Below, piece by piece: positions 11,451-23,617 of a DNA stretch of 64,000 nucleotides. The stretch covers positions 52,779,423 through 52,843,422 of the forward strand of contig OX421968.1 of assembly GCA_949128115.1 (NCBI GenBank), read 5' to 3'. The translations under genes were made by a program, and so were the position numbers. Every line of letters starts with the position of its first letter. Within the stretch, counting starts at the first letter, position 1. Source of the stretch: Anaspis maculata. Lineage: Eukaryota > Arthropoda > Insecta > Coleoptera > Scraptiidae. The notes beneath the pieces were generated by a model that saw only the letters and a list, made by a program, of their open reading frames with translations, was not told the DNA's origin and ran no database searches.

Positions 11451-11620
11451 TTTTTTGTATGTAAATCGAAGTTAGCTTCGAAACTAGAAACGTATGTCCG
11501 CGACTTGATTCAAACTGCGCTCTTGAGGCAGTTGGTCAGGCCAAGCAACGCAGGAAGATGAATCAAGTCGCGGATATGCGTTTCCACTTCTGCAGCTAAC
11601 TTCAATTCAGATAAAAAAAA
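11451..11620. repeat. Foldback element, about 60-bp arms
   Basis: The left arm (containing CGAAGTTAGCT and GTCCGCGACTTGATTC) is mirrored by GAATCAAGTCGCGGATATG and AGCTAACTTC on the right. The 48-bp centre carries GCGCTCTTGAGGC. It is non-coding and compact, consistent with a MITE. Confidence 0.8.
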
Positions 11621-12424
<804 letters not shown>

Positions 12425-12859
12425 TTAGTAAACAACCGTCTTCGCTAATTGTTCACTCAAGAAAACAAATTAAGGAAGTTACTCTCTCACAAAGAAATTC
12501 TATTTGCATAGCTTCCTAGTTAGTTTACATGCCTTTCGTATACATTTTACGGCTTTTTTTCTTAGCTCAAAAGACTCCCAGCCTGGGGTAATTCTTTACA
12601 ACCTTTTTGTTTGCTCCACTACGGTATTTCTCGCAGATATGAAAATCTCTCCCTGATGCCCTCCCCGGCCTGTACGTTCGCATGCGAAATTCAGAGGCCG
12701 TTAATTTAACAAACCGCCGGAATTTTGTTTTCAGCCACTACAGTAAGTGCGGGTGAGACTTTGGAGGGAAAGGTAAAACCCATCCTTTCATCCGTGTACT
12801 TCGCTAAATCAGGAAATCAGTCAAGGAAAATCAAAGTATTAACGGTATGCATGTACTTA

Positions 12860-13283
12860 TATTTCTTATCCATTAATTTATGTACCGCAACCTCATATTT
12901 TCCACGTTTTGTCTGAAAGACCGAACTAAACGGATCGCCATAACATTTTTATCCAAATTCTGCAACTCACATCTTGATTGTTCTCCACTACTAGAGAGAC
13001 TGAAATTTTCCATTCCACGCGTCTCTTCAAGACTTTCTCTTCTTTATTGTGAACGGCCCAGCATCAGATCTAACTTGAAAGATTTTCTGACATCTAGGTC
13101 GTTTTACAGCCTCGATGAGTATTTGAATGACTCTGTTGCTTGAGTGTATTTTATGTTCATGTTTTGTATTTGTGTAATTGTTATACATTGTGTAATCCTT
13201 TTTTTTTTGTTGACAATATATCTTTGTCCCTTGTGGAATTTATGATAATAAACTATATTTATTTATTTATTTATTTATCAATC
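12860..13283 (+). pseudogene. 5'-truncated LINE, C-terminal and 3' tail
   Basis: The plus-strand frame at 12880-13143 has the hallmarks of the end of a Jockey/CR1-type reverse-transcriptase ORF: LKDRTKRIAITFLSKF, LDCSPLLERLKFSIPRVSSR and finally FYSLDEYLND before the stop. An AT-rich 3' UTR follows, ending in a TTTA-type repeat (ATTTATTTATTTATTTAT) at about 13257-13278. The catalytic RT domain is missing, as expected of a 5'-truncated insertion. It lies in the receptor intron, opposite in orientation to the receptor. Confidence 0.75.
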
Positions 13284-13309
13284 TACTATACAGATGTCAA
13301 ATTTTTTTA

Positions 13310-13545
13310 ATTTGTGATACATTCAATAAGTTGCCGCCTAGCTGCGATATCCATTTTGATACTCCAGCCTGCATTCTTAAACTTTCCTCTTTGTAAATGT
13401 GGGTGCTTTTGTTATATTGTAATTGATTGTATATTGTGTGAATTTTAATACTTGTTGCAACTTTCACCTGCATTTTTTGTGTAAATACATTTCCTCTACT
13501 GGGTTCGCCTGTTGGAAATAAATCTCTTATTATTATTTATTTAAA
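13310..13545 (+). pseudogene. Second LINE 3' end
   Basis: A short peptide, FNKLPPSCDI-like (read from about 13322), resembles the last codons of LINE ORF2. It is followed by an AT-rich UTR and the tail GGAAATAAATCTCTTATTA. It is probably a separate, even shorter 5' truncation next to the copy at 12860-13283. The coding part is too short for certainty. Confidence 0.5.
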
Positions 13546-13555
13546 AAATTCATTG

Positions 13556-13599
13556 ATTCCGCAACGCTTATTCTATACCAATTTTACTCCGTCCTTCAA
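13556..13599. repeat. Solo arm of the 7315-7640 foldback
   Basis: CCGCAACGCTTATTCTATACC and TTTACTCCGTCCTTCA match the right arm at 7595-7640. No partner arm is nearby. Confidence 0.65.
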
Positions 13600-14739
13600 T
13601 AAACAAAAAAATTGTTTGTGGGGGTTGGCGAAAAAATCACGTCTTGGGTGACCCTATCCTTTTATTTATGTTATAAAATTACCGTTTCCATCGTCAAATC
13701 AGTAAGTTTCTAATTTCTGACAATTGAGAGCAAGGGAAAGTAATGATTGCCACAAATATAACTTGTAGATAGATTAAACACAAACACTGTCAGACAGACA
13801 TACAGATAAACCAGCCACAGTAGCACCCTCTCCTGGAAAAAACCGCTAAAAAAGACTAACACTATAGGAAGTTCATCTGAGAGAACATTAATCAAACTTT
13901 ATTTAGCTTAAAAGTTCCTTTGGCTTTTGCAAAAACCGCAGGCGATGATGGGGAATAGTTTAGTATAAAGCAGTGCTGATTGTATTGTGGGGATAACGGC
14001 CCGTGGGTTCGGATATAGTTGATGAAATCTGAGCTAGCCACTCTCTGGTGAAGCTGAAGCAGCTTTTAGTGGGAGTACTTAGGCAAAAAGAGGTAGGTAT
14101 ATTAAGGGCCGATGTGCGAAACTTGGAAAGGAAAAGAAGAAAAATACCATATCTGCTTGTACCTAATGCCGGCTTGGATTGAATTATTGTGCTTCTGCAC
14201 CGGAGACCTTAACGAACTCGGGCCAACTTCCCCGGAAACTATTTAGATGAAAACGGCAAACTGCCATAAACCTGGACCCGGGTTATTATTTCCCGTTAGA
14301 TTAAAACAACAGAAACAGTAGCAGTGTGCACACCATACTAGAACACACACAACGCTAGCAGCTGGCGAGACTTATTAGTACTTAGAACAAGGATTTGCTT
14401 CTTTCTGCTGCGGGACGTTTTCATATAACTTTTATTCCTGGAGTTGTTACTATTGTCCTTGGACGGAATAATAATCAACAATATTGTTTGCAAGTAAACT
14501 GGGAAGTGCATTTGTAAGTGTTTCATTAGTCGCATAGCGGAAACGCAATTTTAACGTAAACTTCAAATGCCATCTAGCCCAGGTACCGGTTAACCTGAAG
14601 TCTCAAGTTGAACTGTACTTTTCTTGGGAACACACAAAAAGTGTGGATATTGACCCACCTGTTGCATAGGTTTTTGTAGGGAAAGGTGGGGTAAAAGCGC
14701 TGGAAGCAGCAACAAAGCGTACCTTGTGGGTACTACAGC
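13600..14739. other. Intron sequence, nothing recognised
   Basis: 1.1 kb of the receptor intron without recognisable ORF, repeat or long inverted repeat. Confidence 0.4.
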
Positions 14740-15094
14740 CAGTGCCGGATTAACGTATTTGCCGCCCTTAGGCCTGCTTCAATTGCCCCCTTCCCTCCCA
14801 GCGAGCAAATCATACCAACGAATGTTCACTGATCATAATAGAACTTATTCTGTTCCTGGTTTTCATTATCTTAATAATTGCACGAAAATGCATCACAAAG
14901 ATCACAATTCAGAACATGAAACTTGGAAAAAATTATACATACTTCTAAACAGAAAACATAAGGAAGTGCTAAGTCAACGACACAATCATGGGCAATGACG
15001 ATTGTCCCAATACAAGTATAAGCAAAACAATTGTCTCGATTTTGCCGCCCTAGGCCTGGGCCTTGTTGGTCTAGGTGGCGTTAATCCGGCACTG
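14740..15094. mobile_element. Non-autonomous hAT-type element with 8-bp target duplication
   Basis: The ends are CAGTGCCGGATTAACG and CGTTAATCCGGCACTG, followed inward by TTGCCGCCC and TAGGCCTG in both arms. The flanks ACTACAGC (14732-14739) and ACTAAAGC (15095-15102) match at 7 of 8 positions. This is the 8-bp duplication length of hAT transposons, and CAGTG-type termini are common there. The 355-bp element has no transposase. The ORF at 14726-14998 runs through it and is fortuitous. Confidence 0.85.
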
Positions 15095-15202
15095 ACTAAA
15101 GCATTGATAAAGTGCAGTCTCCTCGAATATCTTTGAAAGTTCCAGCTGCAGCTATACAGGCTGGTCCAGGTTATAGTAGCAATAATTCACCATTCGATGG
15201 TC

Positions 15203-16084
15203 CATCGAAAACTAGGTCGACATGCATAATGTAATTGTTCTCCAAAACGCTTCCTAAGGGAGATGAGCCCTTCAAAGTTCAGTTTTTGAAATCTTTTTTT
15301 TTGCAATTACTCTTTCAAGTCATTGAAGCGATTTTGACCAAATTTGGTACAAATGCTTACGAAATAGATATTCATCACTTGACGTAGATAACTTTTGCCA
15401 AAATTGTCCAGTGGCGTAGATGCGGGAGAATTGTTCAACTTCTCCCACCCCATTTTCTACGCCACTGAATATTTTTGGAATAATTTTTGAGATTCATTTC
15501 CGAGATATTTGGGTTTGAAACTTTGGAACACGCCTCAAAATCGCGACTTTTAAGGACCTAAAAATTAAAATCCAAGAAAACTCATGATTCCTCAACTGAA
15601 GAAAGTTTTCTAGGTCGTTTAAGTTGATTCACTGCCATTTTTTGCTAAGAAACGAGGTGTTTCCAGAGAAAAACAATTTGGGCTCTGGAAAGTGTCGATT
15701 TCGAGATGTTTTCCAAAGTTTAAAATCCAAATATCTCGAAAATCAAGCCTCTAATCAAAATTTCACAAAAGTTACTTTCTTTTCTAAATTAAACAAGAAA
15801 TTTGAGAAAAATATAATTTCTCAAAAATATTCAGTGGCGTACAGAATAGGGTGTGAGAGGTAAAACAACTCCTCCGTATTTACGCCACCGGACAATTTTG
15901 ACAAAAGTTATCTACGTCAAGTGATGAGTTTCTATTCCATAAGTATTTGAACCAAATTTGGTCAAAATCGCTTTGATGACTTGAGAGTTATTGCAAAAAA
16001 ATGATTTTAAAAACATGAAATTTGAGGGGCTGTATAGGAAGCGTTTTAGAAAAAAAATTAAATTATGCATCCTGATTTTCGATG
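15203..16084. repeat. First internal hairpin of the 15157 element
   Basis: CATCGAAAACTAGG at 15203 pairs with CCTGATTTTCGATG ending at 16084. The arms are about 400 bp. Each arm includes a CAGTGGCGTA block (15409 and 15831) that is itself a 60-bp minihairpin (ends CAGTGGCGTAG and CTACGCCACTG), so hairpins occur within the hairpin. A diverged relative is at 2141-2715. Confidence 0.75.
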
Positions 16085-17327
16085 TAGTATATTGGAAATA
16101 GAATATCTGCTGGAATTAATTCAAACAAAAACGATTTTTTCACCATGGCTAGCTTTCAGTTCCCTCTTCAACATATCAAAAGTCCTCAACTCTGGGACTG
16201 CTACAAATCAGTATACAGGGTGAAAGTTTATTATTTTTCCTCACTTCCTTTCTTTCTTGAAAAACTGATGACTGAATAAAACGGTTTTAGGCTAGTTTGA
16301 TAGGCCATAGTCTTCCAATAAACTTAGAAAATATACCACCCAGCCACTTCTGTGTATCAAGTTACAGGGTGAAAACTAATTTTCATCTTCAATTTTTTTT
16401 CTTGGAGGAACTAATCTAGATTGAAGCCGGTTCCAGTTCTTTTGCAAGCTTATAATGTTATATTGAACATATGAAAAGGATAGATCTCTGCAACTGCTGC
16501 TTTTCAATTTACAGGGTGAAAAGTCATTTTCACGTTTCAATTTTTTTCTTGGTAAAATTTGCTCACACAACAATTGCGACTGATTTTTCTGGAAACTTGA
16601 AGTTTTCAGTCAAACATATCAAAATAATACACTTCTGCTACAAATACGTTTTTTCTTATGAATTTAAATGCTTGGGTATATTCGGGTATATTGCATCAAA
16701 AATTCAGAAAATCTTGGAACGCAGCCAAATATTTAAATTTGTAAATAAAAACGTACCTGTAGCAAAAATTTATTATTCTGATATGTTTGACTAGAAACCT
16801 CAAATTTACAGAAAAACCAGTCGCAATTGTTGTGTGAGCCGATTTCATTATGAAAAAAATTGAAACGTGAAAATGACTTTTCACCCTGTAAATTGAAAAG
16901 CAGCAGATGCAGAGATGTGTGCTTTTTATATGTTCAGTATGACATTATAAGCTTGCAAAAGAACTGAAACCGGCTTCAATCTAGATCAGTTCCACCAGGA
17001 AAAAAAATTAAAGATGAGAAATAGTTTTCACCCTGTAACTTGATACGCAGCAGTTGTTGGGTGGTATATTTTTTATATGTTTATTGGAAGTTTATGGCCT
17101 ATCAAACTAGCCTAAAACCGTTATTTTCGGTCATCAGTTTTTCAAGAAAAAAATAAAGTAAAGAAAAATAATAAACTTCCACCCTGTATACTGATTTGTA
17201 GCAGTCCCAGAGTTGAGGACTTTTGATATGTTGAAGAAGGGACTGTAAGCTTGCATTGTTGAAAAAATCGTTTTTGTTTGAATTAATTCCAGCAAAGCAC
17301 TTATTTTTTTCTATTTCCAATATACTA
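16085..17327. repeat. Second internal hairpin of the 15157 element
   Basis: TAGTATATTGGAAATAG at 16085 pairs with CTATTTCCAATATACTA ending at 17327. The arms are about 600 bp, centred near 16705. Each arm contains three evenly spaced ACAGGGTGAAA motifs (left arm near 16216, 16365 and 16512; complements near 16880, 17030 and 17180). These divide the arm into about 150-bp diverged tandem modules. Confidence 0.75.
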
Positions 17328-17374
17328 ATGGACCATCATGGTGATTCATTGCTACTCTAACCTGGACCACCCTG

Positions 17375-17590
17375 TATACATAAGAATAGCGCTAGGTTAG
17401 TCTCTCGGTAACGGGTTCGTTGTCATGCTTCAGTGTTCGTGTGGATAGTCGCTGGGAGTCGGGTCGCCTTGGCAGCGGATGTGTGCGCGCCGGCAAATTA
17501 TGCACTCGCACTTCTCTCTGGAGTCTGCTTGCACTGCTGGGTCGGTTTGGGATAGCTCTTCCTGACGCCTTTGGAACACTTATACACACT
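17375..17590 (+). other. GC-rich leader before tandem array
   Basis: About 190 bp with many CpG dinucleotides (for example GTGTGCGCGCCGGC), clearly different from its AT-rich surroundings. It runs straight into the 17591-18295 array. Together they look like a retroelement 5' UTR or LTR-proximal region, but no adjoining gag or RT is present. Confidence 0.35.
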
Positions 17591-18295
17591 ACAGACACCG
17601 GACAAAAACCATCGTGTTTCCTGTCCATTCGACATAGCAGGAATAATAGTTTGAGCCGCCGCCGCTCTACATACGCCGCCCCCGATGAAAAAATAGAACC
17701 TCAAAAGTTACAGACATGCACCGGACAAAAACTATCGTATCTCCTGTCCATTTGACATAGCAGGAAAAATAGTTTCAGCCGCTGCCGCCCCCTATACGCC
17801 GCTCCCGACGAGAAAAACAGAACCACAAAAGTTGCAAACACCGGACAAAAACTATCGTCTTTCCTGTCCATTCGACATCGCAGGAAAAATAGTTACAGCC
17901 GCCGCCGCCCCGATCAAAAAAACAGAACCACAGAAGTTACAGACACCGGACAAAAACCAGCGTGTTTTCTGTCTATTCGCCATCGCAGGAAAAATTGTTT
18001 CAGCCGTCGCTGCCCCCGACGAAAAAAAAAACAAAATCACAGAAGTTACAGACACCGGACAAAAATTATCGTGTTTCCTGTCCATTCGACATCGCAGGAA
18101 AAATAGTTCCAACCGCCGCCGCCCCCATACGCGTCCCCGACGAAAAAACAGAACCACAGAAGTTACAGACACCGGACAAAACTAATCGTGTTTCCTGCCC
18201 CTTTGCCATTACAGGAGAAACGGTTTCAACAGACGCCGCCCCCGACGAAAACGAAACAACCGAAAAAGGTACAGACACCGGACGAAAACTATAGT
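17591..18295 (+). repeat. Tandem array, about 107-123-bp units
   Basis: Seven unit starts marked by ACACCGGACAAAA-type sequence lie near 17591, 17716, 17836, 17943, 18051, 18168 and 18275. Each unit continues with a TCGTGTTTCCTGTCCATTCG-type stretch, a GCAGGAAAAATAGTT block, a GCCGCCGCC stretch and AGAACCACAGAAGTTACAG. Period variation comes from the GC-rich part. The overlapping ORFs of about 110 codons on both strands shift frame between units and are not conserved as protein, so I read it as a non-coding array. Confidence 0.85.
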
Positions 18296-18540
18296 GTTTT
18301 CACTGTACGTGGCACTTTCGGGCAGCTACAACAGAACGAACAGCAATTTACAAAAAGTGTTGTGTTCACGGAAGTTTTCAAACTTCCTCAAAAGTTTCCA
18401 TACGCACTCAAGATACATATCGAGCCGAGTGTGACCAGAAGTGTTGCAAAGTGAAAAGCTGAAATCTTTCTATGAAGGCTTCTGAAAAGTTTCTACTTTT
18501 TGAAGCTGAAACTTTCCGAGGTGGCTAACGCCAAACACTG

Positions 18541-18568
18541 GCTCAAGTCAGGCCGCCCTGACTTGAGC
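18541..18568. repeat. Perfect 12-bp stem-loop
   Basis: GCTCAAGTCAGG, a CCGC loop, then CCTGACTTGAGC. It lies 10 bases left of the end of the 18579 palindrome. It could be a relic of another element's terminus or a local inversion. I see no terminator-type T-tract. Confidence 0.8.
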
Positions 18569-18578
18569 TAGTATTATA

Positions 18579-20948
18579 CAGGGTGGCCCAACGAAAACAG
18601 AACAGAGGGGTTTTCGGGCATTTCACATAATTTTTTCGAAAAAAGCTCAGACAGGTCGATTTTTATATCGAGGGGGACATCTGAAACATACATTGGCAAA
18701 TTTCTATTTTCAGCCCCCTCACCCCTACCCACCTCAACTTTGGAATTTCAAATGACACCATCTACTTTGCGATACATCAAATAAAAGAGAATCAAATTCT
18801 TTTTCTGAAAAAAATATTTTCAAAATTTCCAACCCCACCCCTCATCTTCCTAAATTTCTCTGACTGTCCCATTTTATATTCTCGACCCCTCAATTCTCTT
18901 TAATTTAATCAATGTCATCCTAAATAGCATCTGAGGAGAAAATTTTTGGTGGAGAAAAGTGTTACCCAAATTTACCCCTTTCCTCCCCCCCCCCCCAATT
19001 TCAAAACTTAACAGACACCACCTACTTTGTGATACATCGAATGAAAAGAAATTGATTTCTCTTCCTGAAAACAATTTTTTTTAAATTTTCAACCCCTCTC
19101 CTGATAAATTGAACATTCGGAGCAATTTAGGGGGAAAGGGGGCTTTTTGAAAATTCTTTAAATATTTTATTCAGGAAGCGAATTCAATTCCCTTTAATTT
19201 GATTTAAACTGCTCGTCAAAAGTTAAGCATAGACCAAAATTTGCACCAATTTCAAGTGAGGATTTCTTCGGGGAAAGATATCTGATTTCAAAAAAATGTA
19301 TGGTGCTTGGTAGAGGTTTTCTTCAGGAACAAGACGCTATGCTATGTCGATTCACGTCACCATTGACTTTGTCCATGATATACAGGATACCAAAGAAGGA
19401 GTGTCAAAAGTGTTAATTTTTGAAGTCGTGGAACTTTTTTAGAAAAAATTCCAGATTTTTTTTCTCTTGAGTTTTAGAAGGCGGATATCAATATCTCGAA
19501 ACGGTTTTTGACTTCAGATCGTATTTTGTTTTTTCAAAGAGTTCTTGATTTTTTTGTGAAATTTAGATTTTTTGATGCAGAATTTGCTAGAGCAGTTGCT
19601 TTTTCTTGAAAATTCACAGAAACATACATAGTTGCTGGATGAATTATATCATGAGAAAATTGACCTCATGGACCTCCAGAAGAGGTCGAAAACGTCAAAA
19701 TTACCCCCCACCACTGAAAAAGTATAAACGTGAAAAATTTGCACATCATGCTCGAATGATCAATAATGTGTCCGATTGAAATCAAAAAAAAGATTATGGC
19801 TCTATCTCTACTCGTCTAGGAGATATCACTTTTGAAAATTTCCAGTGACTTGGGCAGTAACAAAATCACCCATGATGGGACTAATTGGTAACCATGGTAA
19901 TTTTGATGCAACGTATGGTTACAAGTCTTGCATTTTTATCCATGCTGGGTTCAATAAGTGTCAAAGTGATGTCGCAGCATGCGTCATTGGGCATCTCCCC
20001 TGAAGAGGTCCAGAGGATGACCTCTTCTGGAGGTCCATGAGGTCAATTTTCTCATGGTATAATTCATCCAGCAACTGTGTACTTTCTGTGAATTTTCAAG
20101 TGAAAGCATCTGCTCTAGCAAATTCTGCATCAAAAAATCTAAATTTCACAAAAAAAATCAAGAACTCTTTGAAAAAACAAAATACGATCAAAAGTCAAAA
20201 ACCGTTTCGAGATATTGATATCCGCTTTCTAAAACTCAAGAGAAAAAAAATCCGAAATTTTTTCTAAAAAAGTTCCACGATTTCAAAAATTAACACTTTT
20301 GACACTCCTTCTTTGGCATCCTGTATATCATGGACAAAGTCAATGGTGCCGTAAGTCGACATAGCGTCTTGCAGCTGAAGAAAAGTTCTACCAGCCATCA
20401 TAAACTTTTTCAAATCGGATATTTATTGCCCAATATATCCATGCTTGAAATGGGAGCAAATTTTGCTCTATGCTTAACTTTTGACGATCAGTTTATTACA
20501 AAGAGGGTAGTGTCATTTTAGATTTTGAAGTTGAGGTGGGGGAGTGAAGGGGTGAATTTGGGTGGCACTTTTTACACAGAAAATTTTCTCCCTCGATGCT
20601 GTGCAGGATGACGTTGACTGTACTGAAGAGAATTGAAAGAGATCAAAAATATTACATTGGAAACTTTGACAATTTTATGAAGAAAGGGGGTGGGGTTGAA
20701 AATTATAGAAATATTTTTTCAGAAAGAGAATTTAATTCTCTTCAATTTGATGTATCGCAAAGTGTGTGGTGTCATTTGAAACTTCAAAGTTGGGGCGGGT
20801 GGTGGTGAGGGGGCTGAGGACAGAAATCCACCAATGAATGTTTCAGATGTCCCCCTCAATATAAAAATCGACCTGTTCGAGTTTTTCTCAAAAAAATTGT
20901 GTGAAATGCCTGAAAACCCCTCTGTTCTGTTTTCGTTGGGCCACCCTG
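18579..20948. mobile_element. 2.4-kb CAGGGTGGCCC palindrome, TA-flanked
   Basis: The ends CAGGGTGGCCCAACG and CGTTGGGCCACCCTG are flanked by TA (18577-18578 and 20949-20950). The arms share a block containing AACAGAGGGGTTTT and GTCGATTTTTATAT, and diverge inward. A second palindrome (19207-20493) is inserted in the middle. The outer arms are unequal (about 625 and 450 bp), so some of the right arm has been lost. It lies in the receptor intron. Confidence 0.8.
19207..20493. mobile_element. Nested palindrome, AACTGCTCGTC ends
   Basis: Ends AACTGCTCGTCAAAAGTTAA and TTAACTTTTGACGATCAGTT, flanked by TA (19205-19206 and 20494-20495). The arms mirror from end to centre (near 19850), including GATATACAGGAT and TTGATATCCG-type blocks. 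It belongs to the same end family (TA-AACTGC) as 8749, 31276, 37629 and 53530, with different interior sequence. A lone arm of this exact type occurs at 63355-63480. Confidence 0.82.
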
Positions 20949-21263
20949 TATAGATATCGCTAGGCTAACTGTTCCGGCAATGTTCGATTCGTACGATTAG
21001 ATTCCTCGCTGTCATAGGTTTACATGAGGTACATAGCATTCACGTAAGATGAGATGCTCCCAACTAAACATTTGCTTTTTGAGATAACATATTTTGAAAA
21101 ATCAGTCCTTGAAAGTTTAACTTGTAATTTTAGAATATGTTTATCACAATTTCCTACATCTTGTAAAAAAATAAACTCTTGCGACACTCTGTATTCAAGA
21201 TTTCTGATGTATGCAGTTCTTTATGCTGATTACAAAAATGTACGGGACTTGTGAGCTCTAGTG
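20949..21263. other. Intron sequence, nothing recognised
   Basis: About 300 bp between the palindrome and a LINE tail. There is no recognisable ORF or repeat. Confidence 0.4.
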
Positions 21264-21500
21264 ATAGATAGATAGTTTATTATTCATTCTCATTACCAAG
21301 TTACAGAATGTATTGATGTTCCAGAAGGAATAATAACAAATAAAGAAGAATAAATAACAAATGGACATACAAACACATTCACATTATCGTTCAGAAATTC
21401 CTCAACTGAGTAGTAGGCTATTTCAATTGGAAAATGCTTGAGTTTCAGTTTCATAATTCCTAATCTTAACGGTAGCTTCTCATTTATATCAATGGACTGT
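21264..21500 (-). pseudogene. LINE 3' end, minus strand
   Basis: The minus-strand frame (about 21500 to 21390) reads like the last residues of a Jockey/CR1-type LINE: DINEKLPLRL then YYSVEEFLND. The FYSxxEFLND ending matches that of the copy at 12860-13283. A UTR follows and ends in AATAATAAACTATCTATCTA, a short tandem tail at about 21264. It has the same orientation as the receptor and lies in its intron, about 90 bp from the exon. Confidence 0.65.
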
Positions 21501-21586
21501 GATTGAAATTTTTAATGATAGGTATTATATGATCCACTTTTCTGCAAAGACGTGAAATTGATTCTATAAAATTACAGAGCTCTTAC

Positions 21587-21718
21587 CTTGAATAGCCTCA
21601 AAATGTTCGCGACCATGATAGAGACCACGCTGAAAGAAGCACCAATAACAGCCGTAACTGGCTTGTGCGGGACGTACACGGGTGGTTTGCCAGATTCGCA
21701 CTTGTATTCTGACATATC
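21587..21718 (-). CDS. Metabotropic glutamate receptor, internal exon
   Basis: A 132-bp, 44-codon exon with an acceptor ending TTTTCAG at 21719 and a GTAAGA donor from 21586. It encodes a variable linker with one cysteine (YKCESGKPPVYVP), followed by the strongly conserved AVIGASFSVVSIMVANILRL of the Venus-flytrap domain. The cysteine is probably one of the disulphide cysteines of the ligand-binding domain. Phase 0 at both ends joins it directly to the exon at 12236-12415, so no exon is missing between them. N-terminal exons should lie to the right but are not evident in 21.7-64 kb. Confidence 0.93.
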
Positions 21719-22315
21719 CTGAAAACAAAAACAATAAAATATTATTATCTGATTGCTTTTATGTGACGCATATAGCAAGCAGTTTTTACAAGTGTATAAC
21801 CCCCATTTTGGGGACGTTGACTTCCAACAGATAAACATAATGCAGTGCGTAAGCAGAGACGACACCCTAATCTTGGACCACATAATAAATATTTTTATTG
21901 TTATGGGCTTGCACTAGGAACTTTATTTTCATGTTTAGTATTTAAAAGCGTGCGATAAGTTTTGACTCTTATATTATTTGAGATAAGACGAAACCAAGCC
22001 CGAGTCTTCACTCTTCTTCTGGTCTCGCGGCAACACACGTACATTTTGGTGCCACCCTCTCCAGCGCTCCACAGAGAATTTTCTCCTACGATATGCTATA
22101 CAGGTTGAAGTTGACTGCATTGAATAGAATTAGGGGTCAATAGTATATCATATACTAAGGTCGAGAAGTGAGTTATTATAGCGTGAGCACCATTTAAATC
22201 CTGAGCCGCGTAGCGGCGAGAAACGACTGAGATATATGCGAAGGATATAATAACCTTTCTCAAGCATGGTTTATATACGATTTTTTCACTACTAGCGAAG
22301 TAGTTTGTTTTCTCC
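21719..22315. other. Upstream receptor intron, nothing recognised
   Basis: On the minus strand this is the intron ending in the polypyrimidine-type acceptor TTGTTTTTGTTTTCAG at about 21719. No further receptor exon was found. Confidence 0.4.
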
Positions 22316-22545
22316 TTATCGGCCTTTTTTCAGACATAGGAGCTCGCCTTTATTTACGATTACATATTTGATTTTGCTGGAAAGTTGCATTGTAAGACGG
22401 CACAACACACAGACTACAGCGGGAATCGAACCCGCAACCTCCGCACCGCACAGGTAGCAAAAAAACACAAGTCTCTGAACAAAGAGACACAGTCCTTCGA
22501 GCCTCCACCAGTAGACCGAGAACCTGGACATCCCTCAGACCATAT
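22316..22545 (-). mobile_element. tRNA-derived SINE
   Basis: On the minus strand there is a near-consensus RNA polymerase III B box, GGTTGCGGGTTCGATTCCC (about 22419-22437). An A-box-like TCTACTGGTGGAGGCTC lies about 70 bases upstream. A non-tRNA body follows, and the tail ATCGTAAATAAAGG is near 22345. The A-to-B spacing is too long and the cloverleaf stems do not form, so it is a SINE rather than a tRNA gene. It is likely mobilised by one of the LINEs with similar TAAATAAA-type tails (inference). Confidence 0.75.
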
Positions 22546-23617
22546 TGATTTGTTTTAAAATAGAATGATTCATTGACTTTTTTTTTCAATTTTGACTTCG
22601 ATATGTTGTTCCTCGTTCGTTTCGAGCCTGACAGTATAGGATCGATGATCCAGCACAGCTCACCTTTTTCTGCTGGTCAATAGTCAGGATGTACTTCCTC
22701 TCTCTGGAAGTCTGAATCCTGCCATCTGTTCTATTTGAGTACCTTCTGTATTATTGGTTAATCTTGAATTAATTTCTTGCGACTATGACTGTGCCTCTTC
22801 GTCTGAACATTAGGTATACATTATGCTCTCCCTCCCAAGTCAACTTCTTGCCGGCATCGAATTAATCTTGAGAAATAATATGATGTTGGAAAAAATATAA
22901 TTCGTATAAAATCGGGAGGTGATTAATGATTCATGAAGCCCATATCTAGAGAACAGTTAATAATGGGAAAAAGGTTTATTAGGTAATTGATGAAACAAAA
23001 ACCCACACCCTGCTTTCTACTCTACCCCAGCTTGATCTTTTTTCCGCTAGAGGGCAGTGCAATTTAAGCGCAAGCCAGCGAGTCCATTACGTAAAGTAAT
23101 AGGCCCTAATCTAATTTTTAATCAACATTTTGTACATTTTATCAAGAAAGTATCCACCGTAGCTCCGGAGCTCTCAGATGTCGCGAAATATTCTCGGCTT
23201 CGGCTGGTCCAAATTTCTGACAGAATGGAACATATGAGTCATATGACGTATGTTAGTTTGAGAAACTTCACCATTCGCCTGAATATATTTGCATATATTT
23301 AATTCTGCATAAGTTGAAGTTTCACATCTAACTTCGTACGTACACTGTCGCAATATACAGTGTGTCGCGAGTTGAATGAAGCCTCATATTTCCGTAATTT
23401 TTAGTATTCGAGTTTGTGAAATTTTGACGTAGAGTAGTTTCAGAGCTTGGAGTGGAATGAATAACTTTTAAATAGAGAAAAAATATACCGAGTGAGCCAT
23501 AAAAAACCGTCCTCGCAATTTTTCTTCGTTGTTATCGTCCTCATTGTTATCGTTAAAGAAAAAAACCCCAACGGCAAAAACCTGCTAATAACCTAGCTGT
23601 TGATGCAGGGCAAAAAA
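22546..23617. other. No recognised gene
   Basis: About 1.1 kb. TACAGTGTGTCGCGAG at 23356 resembles a TA-flanked transposon end but has no partner nearby. The ORF at 23057-23302 is not recognised. Confidence 0.35.

Larger units (their letters stand above)
15157..17374. mobile_element. 2.2-kb TA-flanked element built of two tandem hairpins
   Basis: The outer inverted repeats CAGGCTGGTCCAGGTT and AACCTGGACCACCCTG (about 46 bp in all, including the ATGGTCCAT motif) are flanked by TA at 15155-15156 and 17375-17376. Between them lie two separate palindromes placed side by side (15203-16084 and 16085-17327). The predicted fold is a short basal stem with two long branches, not one hairpin. There is no transposase, and the ORFs inside are mirror translations. 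It sits in the receptor intron. Confidence 0.8.

Noticed and set aside
17392..18294. Overlapping ORFs of 78-117 codons on both strands
   Set aside because: They translate a tandem array whose unit length is not a multiple of three. Frames change from unit to unit and both strands are equally open.
22400..22545. tRNA gene suggested by a perfect B box
   Set aside because: The A-to-B box distance is too large and the acceptor, D and anticodon stems do not form. A non-tRNA body and TAAATAAA-type tail follow, so it is a SINE.
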